Shown here piece by piece: positions 7,215-16,861 of a DNA stretch of 64,000 nt. The notes under the pieces are model-generated. The model was not told the origin of the DNA. It did no database searches and worked only from the letters and a program-made list of their open reading frames with translations. Position numbers and translations under genes: made by a program. The stretch is from NCBI RefSeq assembly GCF_023558375.1, contig NZ_CP083761.1, positions 2,040,001 to 2,104,000 on the forward strand. Reading direction: 5' to 3'. The stretch comes from Chroococcidiopsis sp. CCMEE 29. Lineage in GTDB: Bacteria > Cyanobacteriota > Cyanobacteriia > Cyanobacteriales > Chroococcidiopsidaceae. Within the stretch, counting starts at the first letter, position 1, and the number at the start of each line of letters is the position of its first letter.

Positions 7215-8939
7215 TTAGTAGTAATTACCAACTTTGCGATGGTGAACAGCTGTGAGGGCTTCAGGCTTAGAGACGCGACCTGCGTGAACGGTACTGTAGA
7301 CGATCCAGTGATCGCTGCATTCCATGCGGCTGGCAACTTCGCATTCCATGTAAGCCAGGGCATCTGCCAAAATGGGGGAACCGTTTTCGGCTAGCTGATT
7401 TTTAACCCCAGCAAACCGATCGGCACCAGGCGGGAAGCGCTTGAGGAAGTGCTTCATTAGTCCCTGATAATTGCCTTCTTCTAGGACATTAAGCACAAAG
7501 CGATCGCCGACTTGCATCAAAGACTCAATCGCCCGGTCTTTAGCAACAGCAATTGTCAATCCTAAAGGTTGGAAGCTGGCTTGGGATACCCAGGAAGCAA
7601 GCATGGCACTGGCGACATCACCTTTTTTGGCGGTAATAATGTAGAGTCCGCCACTAATTCGACCTAGCGCTTTTTGCAGGTCGGCATCTAGGGCTTTAAT
7701 CTGTTTGATGTTGCGATCGCGAGTTAGCCATTGTCCTAAGTCTGTTCCTGCTTCTTCACATAATTTGTAAATTGTCTCGTTGGGTGTTTGTTTAATCCGA
7801 ATGGCTGGAAAGGCTTCTGTCAAACCCAGTTCGACAAATTTGAGCAGTATGGGATCGATTGGTTCGTCATCTCCACCGCCAGACTCAAACATCCCCACAG
7901 CTTGCTTTCCTTTAGCAGCTGCTAACACTGTGCTAATCGTAGTCTGGGCCGCAGCTGAGCCAGAAGCGGGGGGCATCCCAATCACAACCCCAGCACAGCG
8001 ACTGACTAGTTCCTGTACTTCTTGTGGCTCAGCCGCTCTGAGATCCACCATTTCAATGGCAACCCCAGTTTTTTGGATTCCCTGAGCAATTGACTGAGCA
8101 AGGCGATCGCTATACCCGTAATCAGAAACATAGAATAGGGCAGCTGTTGTTTCTGCCTTAGCTTTAGTTTGGCTCCAAGTTCTGTAGCGTCCAGTCAGTT
8201 CTGCAACGTTGTGGTACAGTAGGGGACCGTGACCAGTGGCAATGGTGGTAATTTCTCCTAGTTCACCCATGCGTTTGAGGGCAGACAAGACTGAACGCGC
8301 ATTAGGAGCCATCAGGCAATCGTAGTAATACCGGAAATCAGCTTCAATCGCACCTAAGTCTTCGTCAAGAGTATACTCATCGCAATAGTGCAACCCAAAG
8401 GCATCACAAGTGTAGAGGATTTGAGTTTTGCGATCATAGCTAAACATGGTATCAGGCCAGTGCAAGTTCGGCGCACTCACAAATTCGATTTCGTGTCCGT
8501 TGCCCAAATCCAGGCGATCGCCATTTTTCACAATTTGCCTTTTGAAGGGCTGATGCACCATATCTTCCAGAAATTGCAGTGCCACTTTTGAACCCACAAC
8601 GGTAGCTTCAGGAGCTAGTTGGAGGATGTCTTTCACCAAGCCGCTATGGTCTGGCTCGGTGTGGCTGATAATTATGTAATCAATTTCAGCTGGGTTGATC
8701 AGGTCTTTTAAGGTACTGAGATACAGCTGGCGAAACTTTTCGTGGGAGGTATCAACTAAGGCAGTATGCTCACCTTGAATTAGAAACGAATTGTAGGTGG
8801 TGCCATTTTGCAGTCCGAATTCGATGTCAAAGCGATCGCGGTCCCAGTCAAGAGAGCGAATTGCCGTCGTTTCAGGAGCAATTTCGGCAGTTTGCATGGT
8901 CAGCCGGTTCTGGGTCTTATCGGTGAGCGCTACCATCAT
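7215..8939 (-). CDS. flv3: Flavodiiron protein Flv3-type, with canonical diiron site
   Basis: Flv3 is the metal-containing partner of Flv1 in light-driven O2 reduction to water, which protects photosystem I under fluctuating light. The 574-aa product keeps the canonical motif HTEPDH (residues 93-98), His160 in NLHWPD, and Asp179. Flavodoxin (about 265-410) and flavin reductase (about 425-574) domains follow. The two proteins share the C-terminal MECxDHW(I/L)VY pattern. A second ATG lies one codon after the first. The gene is divergent from coaX across about 100 bp. Confidence 0.93.
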   Translation of the reverse strand: MMVALTDKTQNRLTMQTAEIAPETTAIRSLDWDRDRFDIEFGLQNGTTYNSFLIQGEHTALVDTSHEKFRQLYLSTLKDLINPAEIDYIIISHTEPDHSGLVKDILQLAPEATVVGSKVALQFLEDMVHQPFKRQIVKNGDRLDLGNGHEIEFVSAPNLHWPDTMFSYDRKTQILYTCDAFGLHYCDEYTLDEDLGAIEADFRYYYDCLMAPNARSVLSALKRMGELGEITTIATGHGPLLYHNVAELTGRYRTWSQTKAKAETTAALFYVSDYGYSDRLAQSIAQGIQKTGVAIEMVDLRAAEPQEVQELVSRCAGVVIGMPPASGSAAAQTTISTVLAAAKGKQAVGMFESGGGDDEPIDPILLKFVELGLTEAFPAIRIKQTPNETIYKLCEEAGTDLGQWLTRDRNIKQIKALDADLQKALGRISGGLYIITAKKGDVASAMLASWVSQASFQPLGLTIAVAKDRAIESLMQVGDRFVLNVLEEGNYQGLMKHFLKRFPPGADRFAGVKNQLAENGSPILADALAYMECEVASRMECSDHWIVYSTVHAGRVSKPEALTAVHHRKVGNYY

Positions 8940-9038
8940 TCATCTCCTTAGCAACTCATTAATCTTTCTTTATTGTCACATGCCAACCTTGTAAAGATTT
9001 ATTAAAAAGCTTATAATTAAGTTAAGAGATTTAAAAGT

Positions 9039-9920
9039 TTGAAACCCCAAACACACAAAGGACACAAAGAAAAAACTTGGCTGGCTTTGATGATTGGCAA
9101 TTCACGGCTGCACTGGGCTTTATTTGTAGGAGAAAATCTTCAGTCAGCCTGGGATACTCCACATCTTCCTGCCTCTGTTGTCTACCAGTTAGCTAAGTGC
9201 CAGACACTAGGTGATTTACCCGTAGAACTTGTACCCCCTAGTCAGCTCAATCCAAAATCACGCCACTTTGCTCAACGGGGGGAACCCCCGCACACAAGTG
9301 GCTCCAAAATCCAAAATCCAAAATCTCCCCTGCCCCTTCTTCTAGCTTCTGTTGTTCCCAGTCAAACGGTACTTTGGCAAGCCTATCCAGATGTTCACGC
9401 CATTACGTTAGACCAGGTACCGCTGCAGGGCGTATATCCCACACTGGGAATTGATCGCGCCTTGGCGTTGTGGGGGGCTGGGGAAACCTGGGGCTTACCG
9501 ATACTAGTGATTGATGCTGGGACAGCATTAACTTTAACGGGTGCAGATGCCAATCGTCAGCTAGTTGGGGGAGCGATTCTACCGGGACTCAGCTTGCAGT
9601 TCCAGTCTCTGGCACAAAGAACAGCTGGTTTACCGCTTGTAGATTTATTAGATATCACATGTTTACCAGAGCGATGGGCATTGAATACCCCAGAGGCAAT
9701 TCAAAGTGGCGTGCTCTACACACTGATCGCTGGGATACGCGACTTTATTAACGCTTGGTGGCAAAAATTTCCAGGTAGTAGCATTGTTTTGACCGGAGGC
9801 GATCGCACTTTGCTGCTGAAGTATCTCCAATCCCAGTTTCCCGAAGTAGCCTCCAGAGCAATTGCCGATCCCCATTTAATCTTCTGGGGAATACGCTCTT
9901 ATTTTAGAGGTCAAGATTAA
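9039..9920 (+). CDS. coaX: Type III pantothenate kinase
   Basis: CoaX phosphorylates pantothenate in the first step of coenzyme A synthesis. The product has the ASKHA-fold signatures MIGNSRLHW near the N-terminus, GIDRALALWGA, VIDAGTALTLT and GGAILPGLSLQ. The frame opens with TTG at 9039; an ATG at 9090 would begin directly at MIGNSR and may be too short. Residues about 70-100 are encoded by a repeat insertion (CCAAAATC heptamers plus a palindromic block), making this homologue longer than usual. The core motifs lie outside the insertion, so the enzyme is probably active. Confidence 0.9.
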   Translation: MKPQTHKGHKEKTWLALMIGNSRLHWALFVGENLQSAWDTPHLPASVVYQLAKCQTLGDLPVELVPPSQLNPKSRHFAQRGEPPHTSGSKIQNPKSPLPLLLASVVPSQTVLWQAYPDVHAITLDQVPLQGVYPTLGIDRALALWGAGETWGLPILVIDAGTALTLTGADANRQLVGGAILPGLSLQFQSLAQRTAGLPLVDLLDITCLPERWALNTPEAIQSGVLYTLIAGIRDFINAWWQKFPGSSIVLTGGDRTLLLKYLQSQFPEVASRAIADPHLIFWGIRSYFRGQD

Positions 9921-10045
9921 AAGGGGTCAGGGGTCAGGGATCGGGGGTCAGGGGTCAGAAGAGAGCAGGGGAGGCACGGGAGGCACGGGAGGCAGGGGAA
10001 GCAAGAATGCAATCCAAAATCCAAAATCCAAAATCTAAAATCCCC
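9921..10045. repeat. Composite short tandem repeat array
   Basis: GGGGTCA heptamers, then 9-bp GGGGAGGCA-type units, then CCAAAAT heptamers and a CCCCTAACCCC tail fill the gap between coaX and the convergent NUDIX gene. This is the most complete copy of the composite array in the window. Confidence 0.85.
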
Positions 10046-10051
10046 TAACCC

Positions 10052-10507
10052 CTAAGCTAGCGTGGTGAAGCCAGCAAAATAGTCTTGTAGCTGCTGAGTG
10101 TGGTCATGAGAAAGCTGACCTGGAGGTAGGGCAGTGGGCAGAAAAGCCTGTATTTCCATCACTTCCAGCGTATCTTGAACTTTCATCCTGCCTTTAACTT
10201 CTGCTTCAACCACAATGCAAATTGAATGAATTCTCGGATCGCGGTCTGGTGCCGAGTAAACTCCAACCAATCGGCGAATCTTCACTAAATCTAGTCCAGT
10301 TTCCTCTGCCAACTCCCTTTGCACTGCTGTAGGAATATCTTCCCCCCAGTCTACTATTCCTCCTGGTAGTGCCCACTTCCCATTATCACGTCGCCGAATT
10401 AGAACAATTCGACCATCCGGCAAAATGGGAATGATACTAGTGCCTGGGATGGGATGGCGGAAGATAATGCCAATTACAGTTTGAACAAATTGCCACAAGC
10501 GGCGCAT
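10052..10507 (-). CDS. NUDIX hydrolase
   Basis: NUDIX enzymes cleave nucleoside diphosphates linked to another group, often as housecleaning or salvage reactions. The 151-aa product carries a complete Nudix box: [18 protein letters not shown] followed by AEETGL matches Gx5Ex7REUxEExGU. The N-terminus ([18 protein letters not shown]) is hydrophobic and could be a membrane-associated segment. Substrate cannot be predicted. It is convergent with coaX and separated from it by a repeat array. Confidence 0.88.
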   Translation of the reverse strand: MRRLWQFVQTVIGIIFRHPIPGTSIIPILPDGRIVLIRRRDNGKWALPGGIVDWGEDIPTAVQRELAEETGLDLVKIRRLVGVYSAPDRDPRIHSICIVVEAEVKGRMKVQDTLEVMEIQAFLPTALPPGQLSHDHTQQLQDYFAGFTTLA

Positions 10508-10724
10508 AGACTTGGATAGTTGAGCAAACTAAGAAAAAATTTTCACTCTGCAACCGTTAGTCAATATCCCGTAAGTAGCAGGGAGTATTACCAATCAAGT
10601 CGGCAACAATATCTCCGCCTCGGTTTTCGGTATTACTTTAGGTAAATCGTCTCAATCCTAGCACCTGCGACCGTAACAAACCTACAGTCAGGGAAAGTCT
10701 TGATAATTTCTACCTGCAAGAATG

Positions 10725-10749
10725 CTACCAATTTTGGATTGAGCAACTG
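10725..10749. repeat. Dispersed 25-bp repeat, copy 1
   Basis: A 25-bp block beginning CTACCAATTTTGG and ending GAGCAACTG is identical at 62824-62848. Weaker similarity extends on both sides (GCAAGA before it, AGTTTC-GAG after it). Here it lies next to the GTAGGGGC palindrome at 10777-10848. The surrounding gap (10508-10985) holds no other gene that I can see. Confidence 0.7.
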
Positions 10750-10776
10750 TTGCTGTAAGCCAGTTTCAGAGCACGT

Positions 10777-10848
10777 GTAGGGGCGGATTTAACCAATTAG
10801 ACAGTGGAAATAGAAGATTACATTAAACCCACCCCTACAGGATCAGTG
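10777..10848. repeat. GTAGGGGCGG-type inverted repeat
   Basis: GTAGGGGCGGATTT at the left faces AAACCCACCCCTAC at the right across about 45 bp, giving a near-perfect 14-bp terminal inverted repeat. It is a 72-bp MITE-like element of the same family as 3818-3867 and 36080-36143. Confidence 0.75.
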
Positions 10849-10985
10849 GTGAAAGACAACTGCTTTAGTCTATAAATTTGTTGCATTGATCCGTTAGGCT
10901 GGAAGAGTACCGTTAAAATCGGTAGCTCTTATTGTCTCTAAAAATCTAGAGGCAACATTTTGTTTGTTTATTTAATGAGGTGAAC

Positions 10986-11141
10986 ATGGCTAAGCGCCGT
11001 AACCCGAAAAAAGAAAAGGCGCTACGGAACCAGGCATACGCCCGTAAGTTTCGTAAACGTACTACTACGGGTCGTTTCCAAAGAAGGTATCAACAGCAAC
11101 AGCCGAAGGAAGAAGATGAAAGCGCAGCCGCTGCGACTTAA
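10986..11141 (+). CDS. Small basic conserved protein (51 aa)
   Basis: This 51-codon gene has an ATG at 10986 and a purine-rich AATGAGGTGAAC ribosome binding region directly upstream. The product begins MAKRRNPKKEKALRNQ and continues with a highly basic segment (YARKFRKRT), then a Gln-rich stretch and an acidic/Ala tail. This looks like an RNA- or ribosome-associated protein. I recall similar very small proteins annotated only as hypothetical in cyanobacteria. The function is unknown. It is followed by convergent argH. Confidence 0.7.
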   Translation: MAKRRNPKKEKALRNQAYARKFRKRTTTGRFQRRYQQQQPKEEDESAAAAT

Positions 11142-11221
11142 GTCATCTTCAGCTTGGGCAGTAGGTTGTCTATAGGCTAAGAGCTAGGGGATAGGTTTCT
11201 GTCCTAGTCCCCTCACTCCAA

Positions 11222-12655
11222 TCATGATGCAGCGCTAATTTGAGAGCGGGCAGCTTGAATGGCTCTACTTACCTGCTCAAAGCCAGTCCCGCCGTAGCTG
11301 TTGCGGGCTGCAACGACTTGCTGGGGTGCGATCGCTTGGTAAATATCTTCCTCAAATGCCGGATGCAGTTCTTTCCACTCTTCCAGGCTTAAATCTTTGA
11401 GGAGTTTACCAGCAGCAACGCAAGTTTTAACAACTTTACCTACAAGGTTGTAGGCTTCCCGAAAAGGAACGCCCCGCGCTGCCAGATAATCGGCTACATC
11501 CGTAGCATTGGAAAAGTCCTCAGCTACGGCTTCCGCCAGACGATTGGTACGAAATTCCAGCCCTTGGTCTAGGAGAATTGTCATGGCTTCCAAGCAAGCT
11601 TTGACTGTCTTTACGCCATCAAATAATGCTTCTTTGTCTTCTTGCAGGTCTTTGTTGTATGCCAAGGGTAACCCCTTCATCAGCACTAATAACGCCTGAA
11701 GATGACCGTATACTCGTCCAGTTTTGCCCCGCACCAGTTCTGGTACGTCGGGGTTTTTCTTTTGGGGCATGATGCTAGAGCCAGTAGCACAGCTATCTTT
11801 GAGCTTGATAAAGCTAAATTCTTCTGATGCCCAGAGAATTACTTCCTCCGAGAGTCGGCTGAGGTGAACCATGATCAGGCTAGCAGCAGACAGGAATTCA
11901 ATCGCAAAGTCGCGATCGCTGACTCCATCTAGGCTGTTAGCATAAACACCGTCAAAATTCAATAGCTGTGCTGTGTAGTGTCGGTCAATGGGGAAGGTGG
12001 TTCCTGCCAAAGCGCCACTACCCAGGGGAGAAATATTTACCCGCTTGTATACATCCCCTAGGCGTTCCCAGTCGCGCTGAGCCATTTGGAAGTAGGCTAG
12101 GAGGTGATGAGCCAAGCTCAGAGGTTGGGCGCGTTGCAGATGGGTGTAACCCGGGATCAGAGTTTCAATGTGTTGCTCAGCTAGGTTGAGTAGAACGCTC
12201 TGAAATTCGCGCAGTTGAGTGCGGATTTGGGTGATTTGGTCGCGCAGGTAAAGTCTGGTATCAGTACCTACCTGATCGTTACGCGATCGCGCTGTGTGCA
12301 GCTTTTTACCTACATCACCCACAATTTCAGTCAGTCGCCGTTCGACGGCAAAATGTACATCTTCTGCCTCTATGCCCGGAGTAAATTGTCCCTGCTGATA
12401 TTCCTGACGGATTTGTTCTAAACCAGCGACCAGTTGCTCTGCTTCTGTCGTTGAAATAATACCTGTATGTGCCAGCATCTTGGCGTGGGCTACGGAGCCT
12501 GTGAGGTCATACTCTATTAATTCAATGTCAAAGCTGATACTGGCATTGAAGCGGGCGATCGCTGGATTTAGAGCCAATTCAAATCTTTGGCTCCAGGTTT
12601 GTTGTTGCATCGCTGCTAGTGGTTGAGGAAGTTGCGTATCTACAATTGGGTTCAC
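11222..12655 (-). CDS. argH: Argininosuccinate lyase
   Basis: ArgH splits argininosuccinate into arginine and fumarate, the last step of arginine biosynthesis. The 477-aa product has the fumarase/aspartase superfamily signature [15 protein letters not shown] (conserved Ser in the flexible loop), plus [19 protein letters not shown] and [10 protein letters not shown]. Translation begins at GTG 12655, which overlaps the stop codon of the upstream phosphatase gene (GTGA). The two genes are therefore probably translationally coupled, although no functional link is known. Confidence 0.96.
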   Translation of the reverse strand: MNPIVDTQLPQPLAAMQQQTWSQRFELALNPAIARFNASISFDIELIEYDLTGSVAHAKMLAHTGIISTTEAEQLVAGLEQIRQEYQQGQFTPGIEAEDVHFAVERRLTEIVGDVGKKLHTARSRNDQVGTDTRLYLRDQITQIRTQLREFQSVLLNLAEQHIETLIPGYTHLQRAQPLSLAHHLLAYFQMAQRDWERLGDVYKRVNISPLGSGALAGTTFPIDRHYTAQLLNFDGVYANSLDGVSDRDFAIEFLSAASLIMVHLSRLSEEVILWASEEFSFIKLKDSCATGSSIMPQKKNPDVPELVRGKTGRVYGHLQALLVLMKGLPLAYNKDLQEDKEALFDGVKTVKACLEAMTILLDQGLEFRTNRLAEAVAEDFSNATDVADYLAARGVPFREAYNLVGKVVKTCVAAGKLLKDLSLEEWKELHPAFEEDIYQAIAPQQVVAARNSYGGTGFEQVSRAIQAARSQISAAS

Positions 12656-14046
12656 TTATTAACCTGCATGACAACTAGCGTCATGTCATCTTTATTTTGG
12701 TTGGCTGAACCAATAAACTTCTGGACTTGAGCAAACAAGTAGTCCAGAATTGCCTGGGGCCCTGGGCAATGCCGACACGCCCAGTTAAAGTCATGAATGA
12801 GGTTTTCTTCATCAAAGCGATCGCCACTTTGGTTAGCAGCATCGGTAAACCCATCTGTGTAATAAATAATTGTGTCCCCAGGTTCCAATTGAACTTGAGC
12901 ATCTTCGTAGTGGCTTTGTGCATCCAGCCCAATTAGCATTCCTAGCGTATCTAGGCGCTTGACGGACTTAGTTGCCGCTTGCCACATTAAAGGCGGATTG
13001 TGAGCTGCATTACTGTAAGTAAGTTTACGCATCTGGGGCTCGTATTCTGAGTAAAACAGCGTTACAAAGCGGTGAGAATTTTCCAGATCGGCATACATTA
13101 CTCGATTCAAGTGTTGCAGAATCCGCGCTGGAGAATGTTCATTCAGCGCCTCTGTACGCAGCATTCCCCGCGTCATTGTCATAATCAGCCCTGCTGGGAC
13201 ACCTTTTCCCATCACATCCCCAATCACTATCCCCCATTGACTAGCTGGTTCACCTTTTGAGCTTGCTAAATTCTGAGGGTGATTAACGGGAATAAAGTCA
13301 TAGTAGTCTCCGCCAACGCGATTAGCAGGTTGGCAGCGAGCAGCAAGAGAAACACCCGGAATCGTGGGGCATTGACGCGGTAGCAACCGCAGTTGAATTT
13401 CTGCCCCAATTTCTAGCTCCCGATCTAAACGCTCTTTTTTCCGCAGTTCTACTGTCAGTTCATCATTTTCAATCGCCACTGCCGTTTGATCTGCCACTAA
13501 TCGGACTAACTTCTGTCTAGTTTCCGTCCAGCTATAGTCTGGGTCACCGCTGAAGACATAAAGTCTTCCTCGTTCTGTATGCTTGACAATAATAGACGTA
13601 CCAAATAACTGAATCTCTGGTCCCAGTTGGCGGCTCGCTTGGTCATCCAAAGCAGCAGCGGGTGTTGATACTATCTGGGCAGTAGTTAAAGAGGCTGTGA
13701 CGAAACGAGTTGCAGCTTCTAGTGCCTGACGGATGTTCTTCCGCTGACGACTATCCTGGCAATATAGACGCTCCAACCGTACTTGACCATTGGGCTTAAA
13801 TAGAAACAGTGCACCACCATCAGCATCTGTCACCCTCGTTGCCATCATTGGAATTAGTTCCAGAAACTGGTTCAGATTATTGAAGCTTCTGAGGGCGAAT
13901 CCCAGAGAACTGAGCAGATCTTGGATCTTGTTTTGTTCCCGATGCAGACGCGCCACCAGTTCTTTAAGCGCTAAAACTGGTGTGACATCTGTCGCGGAAC
14001 TGCTACTACGGTCAGCAGGTTGAGCAGGTGGTTGAGGCACAGACAC
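12652..14046 (-). CDS. GAF domain protein with SpoIIE/PP2C-type phosphatase domain
   Basis: This is an RsbU-like regulator that probably dephosphorylates an anti-anti-sigma-type protein in a partner-switching pathway. The 464-aa product has a predicted helix at about 25-45, a GAF domain (about 55-195, including [15 protein letters not shown]), a linker helix ([17 protein letters not shown]) and a PP2C domain with [20 protein letters not shown] and YYTDGFTDA. The metal-binding aspartates are present. The stop overlaps the argH start. The sensed ligand and target are unknown. Confidence 0.9.
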   Translation of the reverse strand: MSVPQPPAQPADRSSSSATDVTPVLALKELVARLHREQNKIQDLLSSLGFALRSFNNLNQFLELIPMMATRVTDADGGALFLFKPNGQVRLERLYCQDSRQRKNIRQALEAATRFVTASLTTAQIVSTPAAALDDQASRQLGPEIQLFGTSIIVKHTERGRLYVFSGDPDYSWTETRQKLVRLVADQTAVAIENDELTVELRKKERLDRELEIGAEIQLRLLPRQCPTIPGVSLAARCQPANRVGGDYYDFIPVNHPQNLASSKGEPASQWGIVIGDVMGKGVPAGLIMTMTRGMLRTEALNEHSPARILQHLNRVMYADLENSHRFVTLFYSEYEPQMRKLTYSNAAHNPPLMWQAATKSVKRLDTLGMLIGLDAQSHYEDAQVQLEPGDTIIYYTDGFTDAANQSGDRFDEENLIHDFNWACRHCPGPQAILDYLFAQVQKFIGSANQNKDDMTLVVMQVNK

Positions 14047-14493
14047 AGGCGTTCTTCCGTTTAAAAGGAGTCGTGAGCCATAAAACTAGGCGGTAAAAGG
14101 AATTGTAAGTATTGAGTGCTTATAATGGCATGAATTGCACAGCCAGAGAAACTACTTATTATGAAATTGAGCGATGCCCTGTGTAAACTATACCGATGTT
14201 AGGCGAAAAAAGTGTTTTATTAACTCATTCGCCATTTCACCAGCAGTGTTTCTCGGTATGGAAATCCCTATCGGTGACACTTTAGCAAGCATCCTAATCG
14301 CTACCAGTTTGAGTTAGCTAGGTTACAGATCGACACTCTGAAAGTGCCTGACAGCAGGTGTTCCTCGATCTAAAATCCAAAATTGGTAGCTTCTGGCTCT
14401 AGAGAGTTTCAATATTTTTAAGTTGAGATATCTTAACTTAAAATCCACGATTGACGCTGCAAAACATTAGTGCATCTAGCAGCTCATACTCTG
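14047..14493. other. Gene-free gap with a 20-bp near-palindrome
   Basis: No reading frame or RNA gene is visible in these 447 bp between the ftsY stop and the phosphatase start. At 14420-14439 the sequence AAGTTGAGATATCTTAACTT is palindromic apart from one mismatched pair, and a short AAAATCC heptamer relic lies near 14370. The palindrome could be a protein-binding site, but this is weak. Confidence 0.4.
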
Positions 14494-16047
14494 TTAGCTG
14501 CTTAGTAACGCTTCCACGAATTCGTAGCTAGAAAAGGGGCGGAGGTCTTCTATGCCTTCACCAGCACCAATAAAGCGGATGGGCAGATTCAGCTGCTGCA
14601 CTACAGCTAGAGCAATACCACCTTTGGCTGTGCCATCCAGCTTAGTTAAGACGACACCGCTGAGTTGTGCAACTTGAGCAAAAACTTCAGCTTGCCGCAG
14701 TCCATTTTGACCCAAGGTGGCATCTAGAACCAATAGAGATTCAACTTTAGCGTTAGCAGCTTTTTTGTCGATAATCCGCCGGATTTTGCTGAGTTCTTCC
14801 ATCAAGTTTTTCTTGTTCTGAAGTCGCCCCGCTGTATCTACTAAAAGTAATTCTGTTCCCCGCGCTTGGGCTGCGGCGATCGCATCAAACACGACAGCAG
14901 CTGGATCTGTATTTTGACCCGGATTGGCAATTACGTCGATCCCACTTCGCTGCCCCCAAATCTTTACTTGTTCCACGGCTGCCGCCCTAAAGGTATCAGC
15001 TGCCCCAATCAAGCATTTATAGCCGGATTTTTGGGCAATATGGGCGATTTTGCCGATGGTAGTCGTTTTACCAGCACCATTTACTCCAGTGATCAACCAG
15101 ACATTGAGGGCTTCTTTTTCTGGAGCGATGGGTTTGTGGGATTGCAAGGGTCGATCGAGCATATCCCGCAGGATTTGTTTGAGGTAGGCGATCGCTGCGT
15201 CAGGTGGTAAGGCTTCTTTCTTTAGCTGGTTCTGAAGCTCAGTGATAATGTAATCAGTTGCCTCTACGCCAACATCAGCTTGCAGCAGCAATGCCTCTAT
15301 CTCCATCACTGCCGCTTGATTCAACGGACCTTGACCGACAATTGCTTTTAGCTGATTGACAATATTACGACGGGTTTTATCTAAACCTTGCCGCAGTTTC
15401 TTCAGCCAGGTGATTTCTTCAACCGAAATATCTTCCGGACGACGACCTTGCGCTGCGAGAATTTCTGCTGACCATAAAAATCCTTCATCGAAAGCAATAC
15501 CAGGAGTTTCCGGCGTTGCCTCCGCTACCTCTGCTGCAGCTGTAACAGCTGCTGGCTGTACTCCCTCCGGTTCTGGTTCTTCAATTGCAGTCGCCTTGAG
15601 CCTTTCTAATCTGGCTTGCCGGTCTGCCTCTGCTCGCGCCCAGAATGGGACTGGGGCTGTTGCAGCTGGTTCAGCAGCCTCTAATGTGTTTGATGCCTCC
15701 GCTGCTGCCGTGACAGCTGGTTCAACTGGTTCTGTGCCTTCGCTTGCTGCTGGTGGAGCTTCAATAGTCGGTTGTGTCTCTGCCGCGATCGCCTCATCCG
15801 CTGCTTCCGGTTCTGCAGTTGGCTCTTCAGTCGTTTGTGACTGTGCTTGTTGTTGCTGGATATTCTTGTAGGCTGCCTTAGCCCAGCTCAGGTAGTCTAA
15901 AGCAACGTCTTCTGGCTCCCCTGTTGGCACTACTGCTTCAGCTGATTCTACTTGCGGCTCTACAGGAGCAGCGGTTGTAGGCTGTTCCTGCTCTTCGGGG
16001 GTAGCAGATTCATCGCTAAATTTACGACGGAACCAGTTAAAAACCAT
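14494..16047 (-). CDS. ftsY: Signal recognition particle receptor FtsY
   Basis: FtsY docks SRP-ribosome complexes at the membrane for co-translational insertion. The 517-aa product has an N-terminal extension of about 190 residues rich in Ala, Glu, Pro and Thr, typical of membrane-associated FtsY, and then the NG GTPase core. The GTPase motifs are GVNGAGKTTTIGK (about residue 320), DTFRAAAVEQ, DTAGR, TKLDGTAKGG and GAGEGIEDLRPF. It lies 61 bp downstream of nusB on the same strand. Confidence 0.96.
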   Translation of the reverse strand: MVFNWFRRKFSDESATPEEQEQPTTAAPVEPQVESAEAVVPTGEPEDVALDYLSWAKAAYKNIQQQQAQSQTTEEPTAEPEAADEAIAAETQPTIEAPPAASEGTEPVEPAVTAAAEASNTLEAAEPAATAPVPFWARAEADRQARLERLKATAIEEPEPEGVQPAAVTAAAEVAEATPETPGIAFDEGFLWSAEILAAQGRRPEDISVEEITWLKKLRQGLDKTRRNIVNQLKAIVGQGPLNQAAVMEIEALLLQADVGVEATDYIITELQNQLKKEALPPDAAIAYLKQILRDMLDRPLQSHKPIAPEKEALNVWLITGVNGAGKTTTIGKIAHIAQKSGYKCLIGAADTFRAAAVEQVKIWGQRSGIDVIANPGQNTDPAAVVFDAIAAAQARGTELLLVDTAGRLQNKKNLMEELSKIRRIIDKKAANAKVESLLVLDATLGQNGLRQAEVFAQVAQLSGVVLTKLDGTAKGGIALAVVQQLNLPIRFIGAGEGIEDLRPFSSYEFVEALLSS

Positions 16048-16108
16048 TGAACTACTTTAGTTACCAGTTGAAGTTAACTCTTTAGTTTAATTTGTATAGC
16101 AAGCTAGT

Positions 16109-16744
16109 TTAATTTGGGTTAGCTGTCGCCTTAATTTGCTCAGTTACTCGCCGCAAAACACCATTGATAAACCTGTGTCCTTCCTCTTCACTGTAGCGCT
16201 TGGCTAGCTCCACTGCTTCATTAATCGCCACGCTATGTGGTACCCCTAAAAACATGATTTCTGCTACTGCAATTCGCAGCAGATCGCGGTCAATCCGAGC
16301 CAACCGACCCAGTTGCCAGTCTACCAAAGCTTTCGCCAGTTGTTCATCAATCTCAGTCCGCTTAGCGTTGACTGTACCAATAATTTGCAGGGCATAGTTA
16401 CGGACATCAAAGTCGCCCTGGTTGGCTAATTGAAGTAATTCTGGTAGCTCCAGTGCTGTAGCCAGTCGGTTGATCGCCGTTTGAGTAAGTTGAATTCCCT
16501 CTTCTACCATAACTTTCGCCGTTTGTAAATCCCCAGCACGGGTTTCGCTAGTTAGCAAGCGATCGCTGGCACGCTGAAGTTCAGCAGCAGCAGTTGTGAG
16601 ATTGTCTTGAACTTCTGTGGTCAAAATTCTTACTGCTGCCAGTAACAAATTGGATAGTTGCTGGGCTTCCAGCTTTTCTGGTGAGTTGGGTAGTTGGCTG
16701 AGGCTTAACAGAGCCAATTCACGAGCAATTCTACGGGGTTGCAT
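16109..16744 (-). CDS. nusB: Transcription antitermination factor NusB
   Basis: NusB binds boxA RNA with NusE (S10) and promotes antitermination of rRNA operons. The 211-aa product has the N-terminal [12 protein letters not shown] and the C-terminal signature [24 protein letters not shown] followed by [12 protein letters not shown]. It is longer than E. coli NusB (139 aa) because of a helical insertion at about residues 40-100, which I recall as typical of cyanobacterial NusB. It lies between the DUF502 gene and ftsY on one strand, a likely operon. Confidence 0.94.
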   Translation of the reverse strand: MQPRRIARELALLSLSQLPNSPEKLEAQQLSNLLLAAVRILTTEVQDNLTTAAAELQRASDRLLTSETRAGDLQTAKVMVEEGIQLTQTAINRLATALELPELLQLANQGDFDVRNYALQIIGTVNAKRTEIDEQLAKALVDWQLGRLARIDRDLLRIAVAEIMFLGVPHSVAINEAVELAKRYSEEEGHRFINGVLRRVTEQIKATANPN

Positions 16745-16861
16745 ATGTGAGGGGTTAGGGGTTAGGGGTTAGGGGTTAGGGGCGAGAAAAGTATAAAGGA
16801 TGAAATTTGCTTCTTCAGCCTTCAGCCTTTAGCCTTCATCCTTTCCCCTGCTTCCCTTGCT
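16745..16861. repeat. GGGGTTA heptamer array
   Basis: About four copies of GGGGTTA lie directly upstream of nusB, followed by degenerate CTTCAGCCTT-type repeats. The array fills most of the nusB-DUF502 gap, so nusB has little room for its own promoter. Confidence 0.7.

Noticed and set aside
15356-15871. Forward-strand frame of 171 codons opposite the ftsY N-terminal region
   Set aside because: It is antisense to the Ala/Glu-rich extension of FtsY and its Ser/Ala-rich composition is what the complement of that sequence gives. No start signals or recognisable domain.
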